NCBI GenBank assembly: GCA_004335835.1
Contig: RWJK01000504.1
Location: 28,071 to 92,070 of the forward strand
From: Scenedesmus sp. ARA3
Taxonomy: Eukaryota > Chlorophyta > Chlorophyceae > Sphaeropleales > Scenedesmaceae
Length of the DNA: 64,000 nt
Direction of reading: 5' to 3'
The first letter of the stretch is position 1. Every line of letters starts with the position of its first letter. Positions 35,802 to 48,612 of the stretch are shown in pieces. A program made the position numbers and the translations under genes. The notes under the pieces are model-generated. The model saw only the letters and a list, made by a program, of their open reading frames with translations. It made no database searches and was not told where the DNA came from.

Positions 35802-38558
35802 TTACTCGTCATCCTCATCGCCACCGCCCTTGTTGCTGCAGGGGCAAGAAGAAAGGCACAGCAAGCGCAGCAGTAAACATCAGTTTCAGGCACAAGGAAA
35901 CTGCACTGCCACCAGAACAGCAGGGGTCACATGTAGCATAGCTTGCTGCAGATGCCATGTCCAAGCACAGCAGCTTACGATACAGTATTTGAATACTGCA
36001 GGAACAGTTTAGCCCCAGAACAGGAGCAGTCTGCTTGTGCAACAGCAACTTGCAGCAACCGAAACAGCACAGCATGCATGCATGCGCAGCTAGCAGCAGG
36101 GTAAAGCGATCAGGGCTAACATAACAATGCCCATAGTACTCACGCCTGGCTCTTCCTCTTCACGCGGCCTGGGCGGCCACCGCCGAAGGGCGATGTCAGC
36201 GCAAAGTCGATGTGCTTCTGGCTGTCCACGCGCACCATGAAGGAGGGGATGTTGACCACCTGCTTGCCCACCCTGCGAGCAGACAGCAGCACACAACCAA
36301 TGCATTCAGACTTTTGGGGGTGGGGACGCAGTGCTGAGGTACAGAGCATGGTGACACCGAGCTGCACGGTCAGCATAAAGCAGCTGTGTGCGTTCTGCCG
36401 CTGCTGCTGATCCTTGCTGCGCTGCACCGAACGTGTTGATACACTGATTGTTCAGCACATCCATCTGCGCATTCCTGGCCACTGCTCACCCACAGCTGTC
36501 TCATAGACTTGCCGCTGCGTTGCGCTGTCTGCGCTGCGTTGAGCTGTCTGCGTTCGATGTGGCACTGCATGCTGTGAGCACACTTGTGCGCATTGCCGGC
36601 CACTGCTGGCAACCAACAGCTTTACTGGCCTGCACAACTGCCTGACGTACATGCACGCGCGGTGGTGCCCACCACCGCACATAACCATCATAGCTTGGTG
36701 TTCGCACTGAGCCGCACTACGCGGCACTGCACTGCGACGCACCTGAACCTGCCTGCTGAGCACTACCCTGGCAAACTGCCAGCCATTGCTCACCCACAAC
36801 TACTATATCCTCCACAACTGCTACAACCTCCTCGTCTGCTGGAAAACTTGCAACATTAAGGAGACTGTGCGCACCTGATGTGGCGCTGCCTGATGAGCAC
36901 TCGCGCGTGGTGGATGGACTTGGCCAGGCCCTGCTTGAAGACCAGAGTCTGCAGGCGGCGCTCCAGGAAGTCCTGCGGGCTCAGCGCCAGCACGTAATCC
37001 AGCTTGTCCTGCGTCTCATTCAGCAGGCCGTACTTGTACATGCGGCGCATCAGGGCCTGCGGTGGTGGAAATAAGGAAGGGAGCAGCGACAGGCAGAGCA
37101 GCAAGGAAAAGTGTGAGCAGCAAGGAAAAGTGCGAGCACGCGGTACTTGTACATGCAGCGCATCAGGGCTGGTTGGTTGATAGGGTGAGGCAGCAGTGCC
37201 GCAGGGCAAGGTAAACAAGAAGGACAGGCAGTGCAGTGCAGTGTCGTGTCTCGTTCAGCCGGCATGGCAGACAGTGCAAGCATGCGCTTTTATGGGACCC
37301 GAGGGGCGCTGATGGTCGCCAAAGTGCGTATGGAAGAACCCAGACGTAAATGCACGACAGTACATTGCAGCAGCATTTGTTGGAATGCAGATGCATCACA
37401 GCAGTCTATGTATTAGGGGTCGCTGCCTCTTGCTGCATATGTGTCGGTCCTAGGGCTGCTTGGCGGGCAGCTGAAATCAAGCAGCAAGCTCCAGCGTGCT
37501 GCTGCTGCTGCATCCCACGCGTGACATTCCTGGGTATCCACGAGCTGTGGCTGCTACTGCATGTGCCGCCGACAGCTTGAGCTTGCCCATTCCACTCGAA
37601 GCATCAAAACTGCTGCCTTGACAATGCTGCTCTACAGCTGCTGTCGGAGCCAGCTGCCTGCTGTTGCCCAGCCATGCAGCAGGCACTGCTGGCAGTGCTG
37701 CACTGTGCAGCCACAGCGTACAGCCACAGCAGCAGCAGCCGCCGCCGCAGCAGCAGCTGCTTCTGCAACGCATCCAGTCGGAGGCTGTGGCCTCCCCTGC
37801 TTCGCAGGGCAGGAGGCTGCATTCACCATCACCTCACTGCTGCAGCCGCACTGCCGCTGCCGCTGCTGCTGCCACTCCTGCTGCTGCCTCCGCTGCCGCA
37901 GCCTGCCGCCAGCGCTCCTGCAGAGTGGCATGACACTAAACAACAACAGCTATTGATTGTTATGTTATGTATAGTCAAACGCGCACCTGGCCCTCGAACA
38001 TGCGCTTGGCGTCCTTCTCCTCCAGGGTGAGCAGGGTACGCGCAGCATTGCGGATCTTGCTCAGCACCATCTGCACGCGCCACAGCTCGCGCTTGTTGCG
38101 CAGGCCGTACTCGCCCACCAGCTTCAGCTCAGCATCCAGGCGCTCCTTCTCGAAAGGACGCCTGGGCTTCTTGAAGGTCTTGCCATCTGCAGGTGAAAGA
38201 AGCAAGGCGTGTGAGACACCAGCAGCAGCAGCACCAGCAGCAGGCCAGGGCATGAGCTGCAGGCATGCCAGGCGCTAGCAGAGGGCTGCTGGATCGTTGT
38301 GAAGGTGTTTGGGGATGACCATGCGACTGATAGGCCTGTCGCCGGCACTGCAGTGCAGCTTTGTGGGGAACACCGCTGCTAGATATGTGCTGCGCCACCC
38401 CCTCCCAGCTGCATGGCTGTCAGCGGCTCATTTCTGACGCCTTTTCTGCTATTAAAATAATACAGTGCTGCTGGAGCTAAAGAATCGCGCGGCCGCCCTG
38501 GGCCACTGCACAGTGGGCGAGGCTGCTTACAGGAGTGATAGAACGATATCTTCGGCAT
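35802..38558 (-). CDS. RPS9: 40S ribosomal protein S9 (uS4)
   Basis: Small-subunit protein with an S4 RNA-binding fold, needed for early assembly and decoding fidelity. Five exons: 38558-38531, 38186-37987, 37056-36875, 36272-36144, 35835-35802; phases close to 190 residues, close to the usual length of about 190-197. Recognisable segments are [107 protein letters not shown] and [14 protein letters not shown]. The last exon adds only a short acidic tail ([10 protein letters not shown]). The intron between exons 2 and 3 exceeds 900 bp, and copies of exon 3 ends lie in both flanking introns. Confidence 0.97.
36550..36900. repeat. Decayed copies of the RPS9 exon 3 end
   Basis: The exon 3 end with its donor (about 36871-36905: GCACCTGATGTGGCGCTGCCTGATGAGCAC) resembles about 36554-36588 (GATGTGGCACTGCATGCTGTGAGCAC) and about 36737-36770 (GCACCTGAACCTGCCTGCTGAGCAC). 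Both copies are in the downstream intron. Confidence 0.65.
37025..37175. repeat. Duplicated start of RPS9 exon 3
   Basis: GTACTTGTACATGC(G/A)GCGCATCAGGGC is present at about 37030 and 37143, a 113-bp period. The second copy, upstream on the coding strand, encodes the same ALMRxMYKY start. Neighbouring AAGGAAAAGTG(T/C)GAGCA bases are duplicated as well. Confidence 0.88.
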
Positions 38559-40311
38559 CTTGGCGACTTCGGTCCTAGTTAGACCAACAGTCTGCCCTTG
38601 GAAAGAGGCCGATCAAAGGGAGCAGTGGCGCCTATGGACTTCTGCACACAGTGCGGGTTTAAGGGGTTTGAAGGTGGTGGGCGAGCACGGTCGCTGCAAT
38701 TGAAGCGACTTCTAGCAAGCACAAGTCGCCTTAAACGTTGGCATGTACCGTTTATCAGCCCATCCTTGCCTTGCCTTGCATTTCTACTGGGACCAAGCCA
38801 ACGTAAGCCTGGCACAGTTGCTCTGGGAAGGCCGGTAGCTAGTCATGCGGTTGAATTAATGCTGAAGATGCGTTGCAGTTTCTTTGACAGCTAAGGTGCT
38901 TGCATTGCCCCACATGGTGATGCAGCAGCAGTATTAAGTACTGGCGCTGGTGCCATCAACAGGGCATTGCTGAGTGACTGCTAAATGCTGTGGCTAGGAG
39001 GCATATGCGAAACCGTCGCCGTCAGGATTGAGTAGCTGTAGAGGTGCGTTGCAGTGTGCACAGCAGGTAGGAGACGGCCGACAGCTTGGGGTGGACAGGA
39101 TGCATATGCATCAGCCTGCTGCACCCCGTGGGTCTGGGCCAGATGATCATCCTGCTGCAGACATAATAGCCGCAGATGCTGTCCAACACACATGCAATTT
39201 AAAACTGTACAGAGTATCATAAAGTATTGGGATCAAGTGTTGCAGCTGATGCCCTGCTTTGAGAAGCAGCCTGTAGTTTCGCACTGCACCCTTCCTGGCT
39301 GGGCAGTTGCGCAGCTGTGCAATGAGACCAGGCCAGCAACATGTTCTGCTGGGTGCTACAGCTGGCATAGAGTTACAATTCTAGCTCTCTGCAGCAGTGC
39401 TCTGCACGGTGTTTGGCTGCTGCTGCGCAACGCTTCTTGTGTAGCACCGCTGCAGCAGCAATGGAATGCGCAGCGCACTGTGCAGCAGCCTGGCTGATTT
39501 CACACCGTGATGGATAGTATCAGCTAGTGCCTGCAGCAGTGCTTGCAGTCGGGTGGGTGTGGATCTGTGTAGGGATGCACATGGGTGCATGCAGTGCTGC
39601 CTGTGGTGCTGTGGCGCAGTTCTGCGGCGGGACCAGACAAGTCGTTTCAACCATTTCAAGGTCATGCCGAGAAGTGGTAAGCCATCCCCATTTGCTATAT
39701 ACCCGTTACATGCTACCGTGCGCCTTTTTATTCGCATCCATTGTCCTTCCATCACTGATGATGGCATCCTTCGGTGCTGTGTCAGAGTCCCAGTTGACAC
39801 AGCAGATGGCTGTCAAGGGTGGTCACGCCGTGATGTTGCCACGCCTGACCTTTGAGTTTGACGTTGTTGTTCAAAGTAGGCAGCACAGTCGCCATGTTGA
39901 AGGGTGCTGTACGCTGGGGAACAGCAGGTGCTGCCAGCCAAGATCCCTGGAGCCTACTGCTCAGCACTAGGCTAGTGGCGAACTATGCCTTGAGGCCGCC
40001 TCTAGAGCTCAAATCTGAGCACTGCGAAGACCCTTGTCTTCATGTCAGCATTGCATTGGTTCCTTGCCATACCCATCAGCTGTGCCTTTGGCACTGTGTG
40101 CTTGCCTGGTGCAGTACCGTCAACGGTGGGGTTTTGTCATTACAGTTTGAAGGTGACAGACCACCCAGCACCCCCTTCCTGCACCGACACAACTTGCATG
40201 ACAGTTGCTGCGTGTTTTATTGCTGACGTTGTTGGTAAGGCTTGACGTTGTCTGTGGTACGATGGGGCAAGCTGCAAGCTAAGGAAGCACTGAGTGGCAC
40301 AGTCAGCAGGC
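38559..40311. other. Divergent intergenic region; one doubtful secreted-protein frame
   Basis: Between RPS9 (minus) and the pseudo-subtilase gene (plus). A frame from the ATG at 39710 begins with a signal-peptide-like stretch (MLPCAFLFASIVLPSLMMAS) and runs to about 39880. Another frame, 40042-40245, ends CMTVAACFIADVVGKA with paired Cys. They could be exons of a small secreted protein, but no convincing splice combination was found, so no gene is called. Confidence 0.25.
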
Positions 40312-41785
40312 ATGGAGCAGCAGCAGCACGACCGCCCTGTGCGGCTTGCAGAACTATTTGAGCTTGACGAGGATGAAAGGCGCAGTGGGCTTGTGCACAG
40401 GGCCAGCAGCTCCGGTGCCAGAAAGCCAACAGTTTCGCAGCACGCTGGGCCAGCTACCGTGTTCATCCAAGTCTCCGCAACAGGCAGTGGTAGATGGACA
40501 GATGAGCTTGGCTCCGAGTATGGCTCAGTTGACTGTGCTGTACAGCTGGGCGTTGGCCAGCAACAGCCGGAAGTCAAGCAGGAGCAGGTGGGCGAGTCAC
40601 CGACAATGTTTGACGGGCCATGTGCTGCCCTATGCGTCCTCGGATGCCACTTTCGTTGATGCTCAAACTATTCAATGCATGGTTCTGCTCGTATCCGGCG
40701 TGCTCGTCTGCTGAGCATGTACTGACTGTGCATGGACATGTGAAGCTGTACTGCCACTTGCCCGCCAAACCTACACAGTCAACACACCTGCCCGCTTCAC
40801 CCTGGCTGCAGCTTGTCCCTGCTGCAAGAAGCAAAGCCCGCAGCTGGATCAAACGTGTGGGCATAGCAACTCTTGTTCTGGGCTTGATGGCAGCAGCTGT
40901 GCTGGTGCCTGTCTCTCAAATCATAGGCTTCAACAAGCAGCTGCCAGCACAGTACAAGCTGCTGCCAGCACCAGCAGCCTCCCACCGAATCTTCTTTGCG
41001 CTCAGCAGCAAGCAAACCATACCAGCTCCAGGCAGCCTGCTGCCGACAGAGCTGGCAGCAGCAGTGCTGCAATGGACAGTGCTGGCTTCTTCTGGCATAC
41101 ACGTTGCCAGCTTCAACAGCAGGCCTGCAATGCAGCAAGCAATGGCAATATTAGGCAACACAACAGGTCTGAGGTATGCAGTTGTAGACTTCAGGCTCTT
41201 GCAGGACAGCGCTGTCAGCAATGTTGTAGACCCTGGGCAGCTGTATGACCTCTTGCGGCGGCTGCCAGCTAGGCAGCTGCTGCAGCAACAGCAGCAGGTC
41301 TCAAGCGCTGGAGTGGCAGAGTCGGCAGCAGCAGTGGGACCCAGCAGCAGCAGCAGCAGCTACCGTGCAGCACAGGCCAGCAGGCTGCTAGCCACTCACA
41401 GCCAGCGGCTTGCTCAGCGCAAGGCTAGGCGGCGGCAGCTGCTGCTGGATCAGCCAGCTCTGGCGTCTATCGGGCTGCCAGACACAGCACATGGCTTGTG
41501 GGAGCAGCAGCGCCTGCACTGGCTGGATAATGATGCAGGGAAACAGCAGCAGCACGTGCCAGCAGGCGCATATCGACTGCTGCTGCCAAAACAAGCAACA
41601 GCGGGCACTCCTGCAAGCAGCTTGGGCATGCAGCAGCAGCAGCAGCAAGTTCAACAGGCAGTCGGCCCATTTGGCAGCACCATCTGTGCTGGAAGTGGCT
41701 TGCAGGACAATGCAGTCGGCAGTCACAGCTACAGCAGCAGCTGGGCTCACAGCTACGCATGTGGCTCTAGCACCACTGCTGCTGC

Positions 41786-41818
<33 letters not shown>

Positions 41819-43985
41819 ACCCGGCACAGACTGGCAGCCCGCTGAGCAGCTGCAGCATCAACAGCAGCGTAGGCTGCAGCAGCTGCCGCCCGTGCAAGCA
41901 GCGCCCACACCTCAGCCGCAGCAGGCGCAGGCCAAGCAGCACATCCAGAGAGGCGGCCAGGGGGTGGCGTGGCATCTCACAGCCGCAGGCTTGGATGCCA
42001 GGCAGGCATGGAACAGGACTTATGGTGGGTGCTGCGCAGCTTGCCGACGTATGCAGCAGAACCTGGATAGCCTTCTGTCTCTGTGTGCGGTTGCAGCTGT
42101 CCACCCTGCCGGACCCTGCTATCCCGCAAAAGCGCGTGGTCTGTTGTGGCATCCTTGAAGTCCGCTGCAGTTGGCTTTGGCTTTATGCCTTTTTGCAAAG
42201 CGACTTGGTGGCGACAATGTTGATGCGACTAGCCTGCACAAACGTGTTTGTGACAGTCGCTGCCCACCCTGCCACGTGCTGTCATGTGTTGGTCTGCAGG
42301 ACTTGATGAGGTGGTGGTGGCAGTGGTAGGCTCTGGCATTGAGCTGTCACACAGCGGGCTGGGGCCCTCAGTGTGGGCCAACGCAGGCGAGGTGGCAGCA
42401 GACGGCATCGACAATGATGGCAACGGTGAGCAAGGGCGGCTGCACACTACACTCACCTGCATGCAGCTTCACTGGCTGCATTGACAGCAGACAGCCTAGC
42501 CAACCAAACGCGCGCAGTCAGCGGCTGCTGATCTGCCGTCATGTTCTCGCGGCCAATCTCCTGTTTGCGCTGTCTGACTGCGGCCGGCACCATCATTTAG
42601 GCCTTAACATCACTGCTGTTTTCAACACGCTATGGCCACTGCTGCTCCTGCTGCAGGTTACATTGATGATGTCATGGGCTGGGACTTTGGCGGCTCCTGC
42701 GCGGATGATGCCTGCAGCCGCTGCACCCCAGGCCCAGACCCCAGCGACATGGCAGGCTGGGGCACGCATGCAGCAGCCGTCATTGCAGCGCAGCCGGAGG
42801 TTGCCTCCGGCACAGCTGGCATTGCACCAGGCGTGCGCGTGATGGCCCTCAAGGTGGCAGATTGCAGCTCTGGCACACAGCTGGGCGACTGGGCAGTACA
42901 TCAGGGCCTGGGCAGTACAGAAGGCAGCAGCAGTGAGAGGCACCTGCGAGGGCATGGGCCAGCACACCCTGTGCTACTTGCCAGTGCAGCAGTGCAGGCC
43001 TTTGACTATGCGCTGCTGAATGGGGCTCATGTGGTGCTGGCTGCCTGGCGCGCTGGCAGCATCCTTGACGCCACCAGCAGCGATGGCAGCAGCGCAAATG
43101 CAGCAGGCAGCGCAGATGGCACAGCTGCAAGAGCAGCAGCGGGCCAGCCAGAAGTTGACTGCCTGCTGGGCGCTGCAGACGCCGTAACCCCCAGCAGCAG
43201 GAGCAACAGCAGCAGTGCTTGCTTGGCAGCTGTGCAGCGGCTGCTGTTCCTTGACGCCCTGGAGCCGCTTGAGCAAGCAGGTGTGCTGGTTGTTACGATG
43301 CACCCTGATGACAATGACACCACCATCAGCAGCAGCAGCAGCAGCGCAAGCGCAGCAGAGGATGATATTGCAGCAGCACCCATTCCCTGCAGCCTGGGAC
43401 TGGAGCTGTCAAACGTGCTATGTGTTGCCTCAGCGCCACCTGAGGCTGCCAGCACACAGCCCCTGGCTGCTGATGTGGCCCCAGCTGAGTTCTTTGCTGA
43501 GCTGATCTATGACCTCAGCAGCGATGCAGCACCCGAGCCAGCAAGCAGCGCCGACAGCAGCAGCAACAGCAGCGGCAGCGGCAATGCCACAGACAACAGC
43601 AGCACAAACTCCACAGGCAGTGGTAGCGGCAATGTCACGGGGCATTACAGCAATGCGCCTGATGCCGATGACAATGCGGCACCAGACCAAGAAGCAAACA
43701 CCATCACAAGCGTAGGCGGAGCAGGCGTGAGCCCGGAAGCAGGTGTGGCGCGCACGCTGCTGCTGGCGCCAAGCCCAGTTGCGCTGCTTGCGCCAGGCAG
43801 GAATGTATTTGGGGGCTGGGCATGGGGCGGGCATGCTGCAGTATCTGGCGGCTCGGCGGCTGCGGCTCTGGCGGCTGGTGCGGCAGCGTTGACTTGGTCA
43901 AACCTTGGGCTGCTGCTGGGGGCTGAGGCAAGCGGGGCTGCAGCACATGAGGGGCTTGGGCAGCTTGTCAAGCAGATGCTGGTGG

Positions 43986-44016
<31 letters not shown>

Positions 44017-47000
44017 GGGCAGGGGCAGCGGTGAGGCCAGTGGTGGTGGAAGCAGTGCAGGTGTCAAGAGCCCTGCGGATGCAGTACGGCGCGGCAGCGG
44101 TAGCAGCGGCAGCAGCAGCAGCACCAGGTCAGGGCTGGCGGCAGGGCGGCCAGCACTCAACCTGCTGCAGGCGCAGCAGCTGAGCAGCGCTTACACAGGT
44201 GGGCTGCTGCAAGGCATGGCACTGCAAGGGTTACAGCAATCCGTAGAGCAGAGTCTGTGCGCTGCGTATGCTCTTGCGAGCTGCTTGTTGCTAGAGTGCA
44301 TTGAGTGAGCAGCTGGTGCAAACAACCTCAGCAATTGCCCTGTACACGCATCATACAATCGTCCTGGTTGCCTCCATAACCTTCACCTCACCTACACTGC
44401 CCTCGCCTCTGTTCTTACTCCTAACGCCCACCGCACTGCCACTACACACTGACATCACATCCCAACAGGCCCACTGCGGCTGAAGCCAGCGCAGCTCACC
44501 ACAGCCCTCACAGCCGCCAGCAGCAGCCTCAGCTACTCCTGGCACATTTCATCCGCAGCCTCGGGCCCTTACGACACCCAAGCCATGGCTTTCGTGGCCC
44601 GCAAAGCCCTCAACACCTCATCTCCTTTCCCCCTCAGTGACTGGGAGTTCTTTGGGTACACGTCGCTGGTGGAGGTCGAGGGTTTTGTGGCTGTGCAGAA
44701 CCCCGGCAACTACAGCCTGGCGGTGTCCAGCAAGGACAAGTTTGTGGTGTGGCTGCAGGACAAGTGGCTGGCAATGCGGGCCATTGGCGAGGCTGGGCCT
44801 GGCTTAGGGGTCGATGCTGAGGCGTGGACTGCTGGCGTGCTGTTTACGCAACCTGGTGAGCTGCAGGGAAGAGAGGGGAGCGGCAATCAAGCAACAGCAG
44901 CATTGCCTGCATGGCATCTTGCCTGCAGAGGTAGAGGCAGCTGCTCCAGGTGCAACTAGGTTGAGCTGCTACAGCAGTTGTCAAGCAGCTGCTGCAGCAC
45001 CATCTACGACCATGGCCCTGTCAGCAACCAGCATGTGCTGCTTGCAAGCATTGCTAGGCCACAGCTGCCTTGCCTAACCCGTACCACCCAAACCTGACTC
45101 TCACAGCAACTAGAATAACACACTTCCTGCTGCCGACTTGCTGCATGTTGCAGGCCTGTACCGGCTGCGCATCATCATCTACATGCCCAGCCTGTCTGCA
45201 TTCGACCTCAAGTGGCTGCCGCCAGGCGCAGCAGGCTACAGCCACATCCCGCGCTTCCTCAGCTTTGGCAGGACGCAGCCGCTGCCGCTGCAGCTGGCAG
45301 ACCAGATCAGCGGCCACATGCTGATGCACAGCAGCAGCAGCGGCAGCAAGGCGGTGCCCAGCAGCAGTGGCGGCAGCTTGATCAGCAGTGAACACAGCAG
45401 CAGCAGTCCTGCTGCTGCTGCTGCTGTTCCAAAGCTGCATGTGGCTGCTGAGCCTGTCATTGCAAGCAGTACGCAGCCCAACAGTGAGGATGCTGCTGAT
45501 GCTGTCAGCAGCAGCGCCCAGCCTTTGCAGGACAGCAGCAGCCACGAACAACACTCCTATGACAAGCCAGCAGACCACTCGGCATACTACCCTGCAGCAG
45601 CACCTGCGCCTGAGCAGCAGCAGCAGTACTACACCAGCAGCGGCAGCTACGGCGGCAGCGCACAGACCAATAGCTTCGGCAGCCTCTTGAATGCACTGTT
45701 CGGTGGCTTTGGGTTCAACTTCGAGCGGGGCAACAGCCAAGCTGGCTCGCCTGTAGCTGCTCAGCTGCAGCGTGGTGCGCCAGCTCCTGGCGTTGGCACA
45801 GCACAGTACATCAGCAGCCCTGCAGATTTTGCAGGCACTGCGAGCACAGCAGCGCAACAGCAGCAGCAGCAGCTTCCAGCGACAAGGAAGCGGCAGCGCT
45901 CGCTGCATGCTGCGCAGTGGATGACGCAGCCGTACAGCAGACAGTCTGCAGTCGCGCCGCTGCCAGGCGTCTTCTCAATTGCAGCCACACTCGACGAGCC
46001 TTGGGAGTACCGCACCATCATCCCTTCACTGAAATCCCTTAGCCTGCAGCGCACTGGAGTGCTGCGCGGCCCGGGGATTGCTGTGCTTAACCGTTTTGAG
46101 CTGCAGCAGCAGCTGCTGGGTGCTGCGGATGCAGCAGACGGCAGGTCGGCGTATGGCGTGGTGCAGGGCTGGCTTGATTGGCAGGACCTGAACCCGGCTG
46201 CAGTGGAGTGGCTGCAAAACCTCAGCAGCAGCAGTGAGAACAGCAGCGCTGGCAGTACAAGTGACACCAGTGGTTTGGGTTTAGGTGTGGGTGCGCCAGT
46301 GCTGGGCAGTGCTGGCGTGCAGTTTGAGCTTGTGTGTGGCAACCAGGATCAGCCACACGGCTGCACGCTGCACATTGATGGTTTGGTGGTGGCTGGCAGC
46401 ATTGGAGAGCCCGCCATGTCTGCTTGCATTGTCCCGGCACGTCGCCTGATCACCAGCAGCAGCAGCAGCAGCAGCAGCATTAGTGAGGCGCTGGCGGAGC
46501 AGCTGCTGCACCTGAAGCTGCTGTTTGCAACAGATGATCTGCGGGAGATAACCTTTTCAGTGAGGAGCCGGCCGTGCCTGATGACAGCAGATGGCAGCAG
46601 TGAAGTGCCTGCTGGCAGCGACGGCAGCTTTGCTGCTGTGGTGCCTGCTGCTGGGGCATCGTCACTAGGGCTATCACTGGCAGATGTTGCTGCAGCAGGC
46701 AGCAGTGGCGGCAGCGGTGCGGCTACAGAAGGGTACATGCGCGGCATGCTATGCACAGTGCGTGCAACAGTGCCAGCACAGGCTGCAGCAGCGGGCAACA
46801 GCAGCAGCAGCAGCAGCAGCAGGCAGCTGGAGAAGATTGTCGTGCTCTCTGCACAGCAGCTGCAGCAGGCTGCAGCAGCAGCAAATGATGCTACAGCAGG
46901 CGAGGCTGGTGCTGCAGCTGCTGCTGGGGAGCATACGGCAGCAGCTGCTGCGAGTGCAGGCACAGCACATGATAGCCATATGGCAGCCACTGCTGAAGTG

Positions 47001-47666
47001 GTTGCAAGCGTGCCTGGCATTTCTGTGCAGCAGCTAGCCCCTGAGTGGGTAGCCAGCCTACCGCACGACACTAGCTACGGCTTCACTTGTGGTTGTTACT
47101 GGAACGGCAGCTGGCATGGAGGTGTGTCGGTTGGTGTTGCAGCTGGCAGCACAGGCACAGCCAGTATGTACCTTGCCGGCTGGCCTGTGGATGTGCAGCG
47201 AGTGCTGCCGCAGTACGGACCCAGCGACATAGAAGTGAAGGATTACTCATCCTGGCTGCAGCGGCAGCAGCTGGCCTCCGGCAGTACAGTCGCAGACCCC
47301 ATCCACTGGCGTAGCCCAAGCAGCGGTCCAAACCCCAGCAGTAGCTCCAATGTTCTAGAGCCAGCTGATCTAAGTGATCCAGCTGTGCTAGCGCAGCTGG
47401 GGTACCGTCCACACATGTTGACTGGCGGCTCGCCATTCAACTTAGGCAAGCTTACTGGGCTGTATGCATATGCAGTGCCAGCTGGCGCAGGCTGGGGCCA
47501 GCTGCTGGTGCTGCAAGCAGAGGGGCTGTCAGGTGCTGGGCGCTTGGTGGCTGTTGATGACGTGGCAGGGGCGGTTGATCTGGGCTCCAGTGACAGCGGC
47601 CGGCCGTTTGCTGCGCTGAAAGAAGGGTGGATGCCTGGGGAGTGGGATGCGTGGCTGCCTGCATGA
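40312..47666 (+). CDS. Giant membrane-anchored subtilase-fold pseudoprotease with PA14-like domains
   Basis: Six exons: 40312-40587, 40812-42024, 42300-42425, 42657-44198, 44469-44855, 45154-47666; phases close to 2018 residues. An acidic cytosolic-type N-terminus is followed by one membrane helix (GIATLVLGLMAAAVLVPVSQ, about 109-128) and a Gln/Ser/Ala-rich stalk. From 497 there is a peptidase S8-like domain: VVAVVGSGIELSH, then ADGIDNDGNGYIDDVMGWDF, GWGTHAAAVIAAQ (His576), GTAGIAPGVRVMALKV, LAPGRNVFGG and SGGSAAAALAAGAAAL (Ser938). The catalytic Asp of the family's VAVIDTGID is Gly507, and the oxyanion AAGN segment reads TMHPDD. PA14-like sequence follows at about 1100-1200 (FFGYTSLVEVEGFV, GNYSLAVSSKDKFVVWLQDK) and about 1450-1620. 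The extracellular part carries Ser repeats and N-glycosylation sequons. A non-catalytic adhesion or wall role is inference. Confidence 0.85.
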
Positions 47667-48532
47667 TGGCTGTTTGCAGAATCATTCATTGTTTGTGTAC
47701 TTGCAGCTGCATGCAGGACGCTCCGTACGGGCGCGGTTGCAGTGAACGTGGCGCTGTGTAGGTGGTGTGCCACTGTTGCAGCCAGCAGTTTGCCGTGCTG
47801 AGCAAGCACGCTGGTACTCTTGTGTCTTGCTGTCGCCTTGTGTGACCGTGAGCACCCCCGATGGAGACCTGTTTGGCTTGTCGCAAGTCATGAAGCGTGA
47901 ACTACGTTGCAGTAAAAAAACTATGTTGCAGTAGTACTGTCGTTCAGCTCTTGTCCACTAGAGCCATGGCAGAAGGGTAGCATCAGATCTGGCTGGTGGA
48001 GAGAGAAAGGGGCACTGGTCGTAATGTCCTTGTGTGTTAAGCGACAAACAAGCCGGTTGCGCCATGCTCTGCCATATTACCACTGGAACACGGAACACAA
48101 ATGCCTGAGATCCTGCATTGACGGCTGTGAATGCAGTCAAAAGTTGCAAGCACACCTCCGTGCTGCAACCTGTGACACCACCAACCTGATTGCAAAGCGG
48201 CATGCTGAGTCGCCACTGGCTACTACACAGCCCAGCCACTGACTACCACCGGCAGCCAACCCGGCCGCCGCACTCTGATCATCAAAATGCAATGCCTATG
48301 CACGCCGTGTGCGGCAAGCTTGCGCAACCTAAGGTGTTGGTTGCACACATCTTGCAGCTATCACCGTGGGCGCTACACCTCGCGATGCATGATGCAGCAC
48401 ACCTGGCAGCAAATCAATTCTGTTGTGTTTCTGGAACAAGCGGTGGCCTCACAACACCAGCAGCCCCAGCAAGTCAAGGTCCACCAGCTGCTGCACCACC
48501 AGCATGCTAGGTGGAGCGCAACTGTCAGCAAA
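47667..48532. other. 3' regions of two convergent genes, with a duplicated gene tail
   Basis: Between the pseudo-subtilase stop and the F-box-like gene stop. The only recognisable feature is a diverged copy of the last coding segment of the F-box-like gene at about 48415-48505. Confidence 0.55.
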
Positions 48533-48612
48533 TCATTCATGTTGTGTTCCCCGAAACAAGCGGTGTCCCCACAACACCAGCAGCCCCAGCAAGTCAAGGT
48601 CCCCCAGCTGCT
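48415..48612. repeat. Duplicated tail of the F-box-like gene
   Basis: AACACCAGCAGCCCCAGCAAGTCAAGGTCC and flanking bases occur at about 48451-48496 and 48565-48613, a 114-bp period. The 48415 copy carries an in-frame stop (TGA) where the coding copy reads TGG, so it cannot extend the protein in the same frame. Confidence 0.88.

Noticed and set aside
39710..40245. Possible small secreted-protein gene between RPS9 and the pseudo-subtilase
   Set aside because: The signal-peptide-like start and Cys-containing end are suggestive, but no splice combination gave a continuous frame with convincing donors and acceptors.
42300..47666. Active secreted subtilisin protease
   Set aside because: The catalytic Asp position is Gly and the oxyanion motif is lost, so activity by the normal mechanism is not expected; called a pseudoprotease instead.
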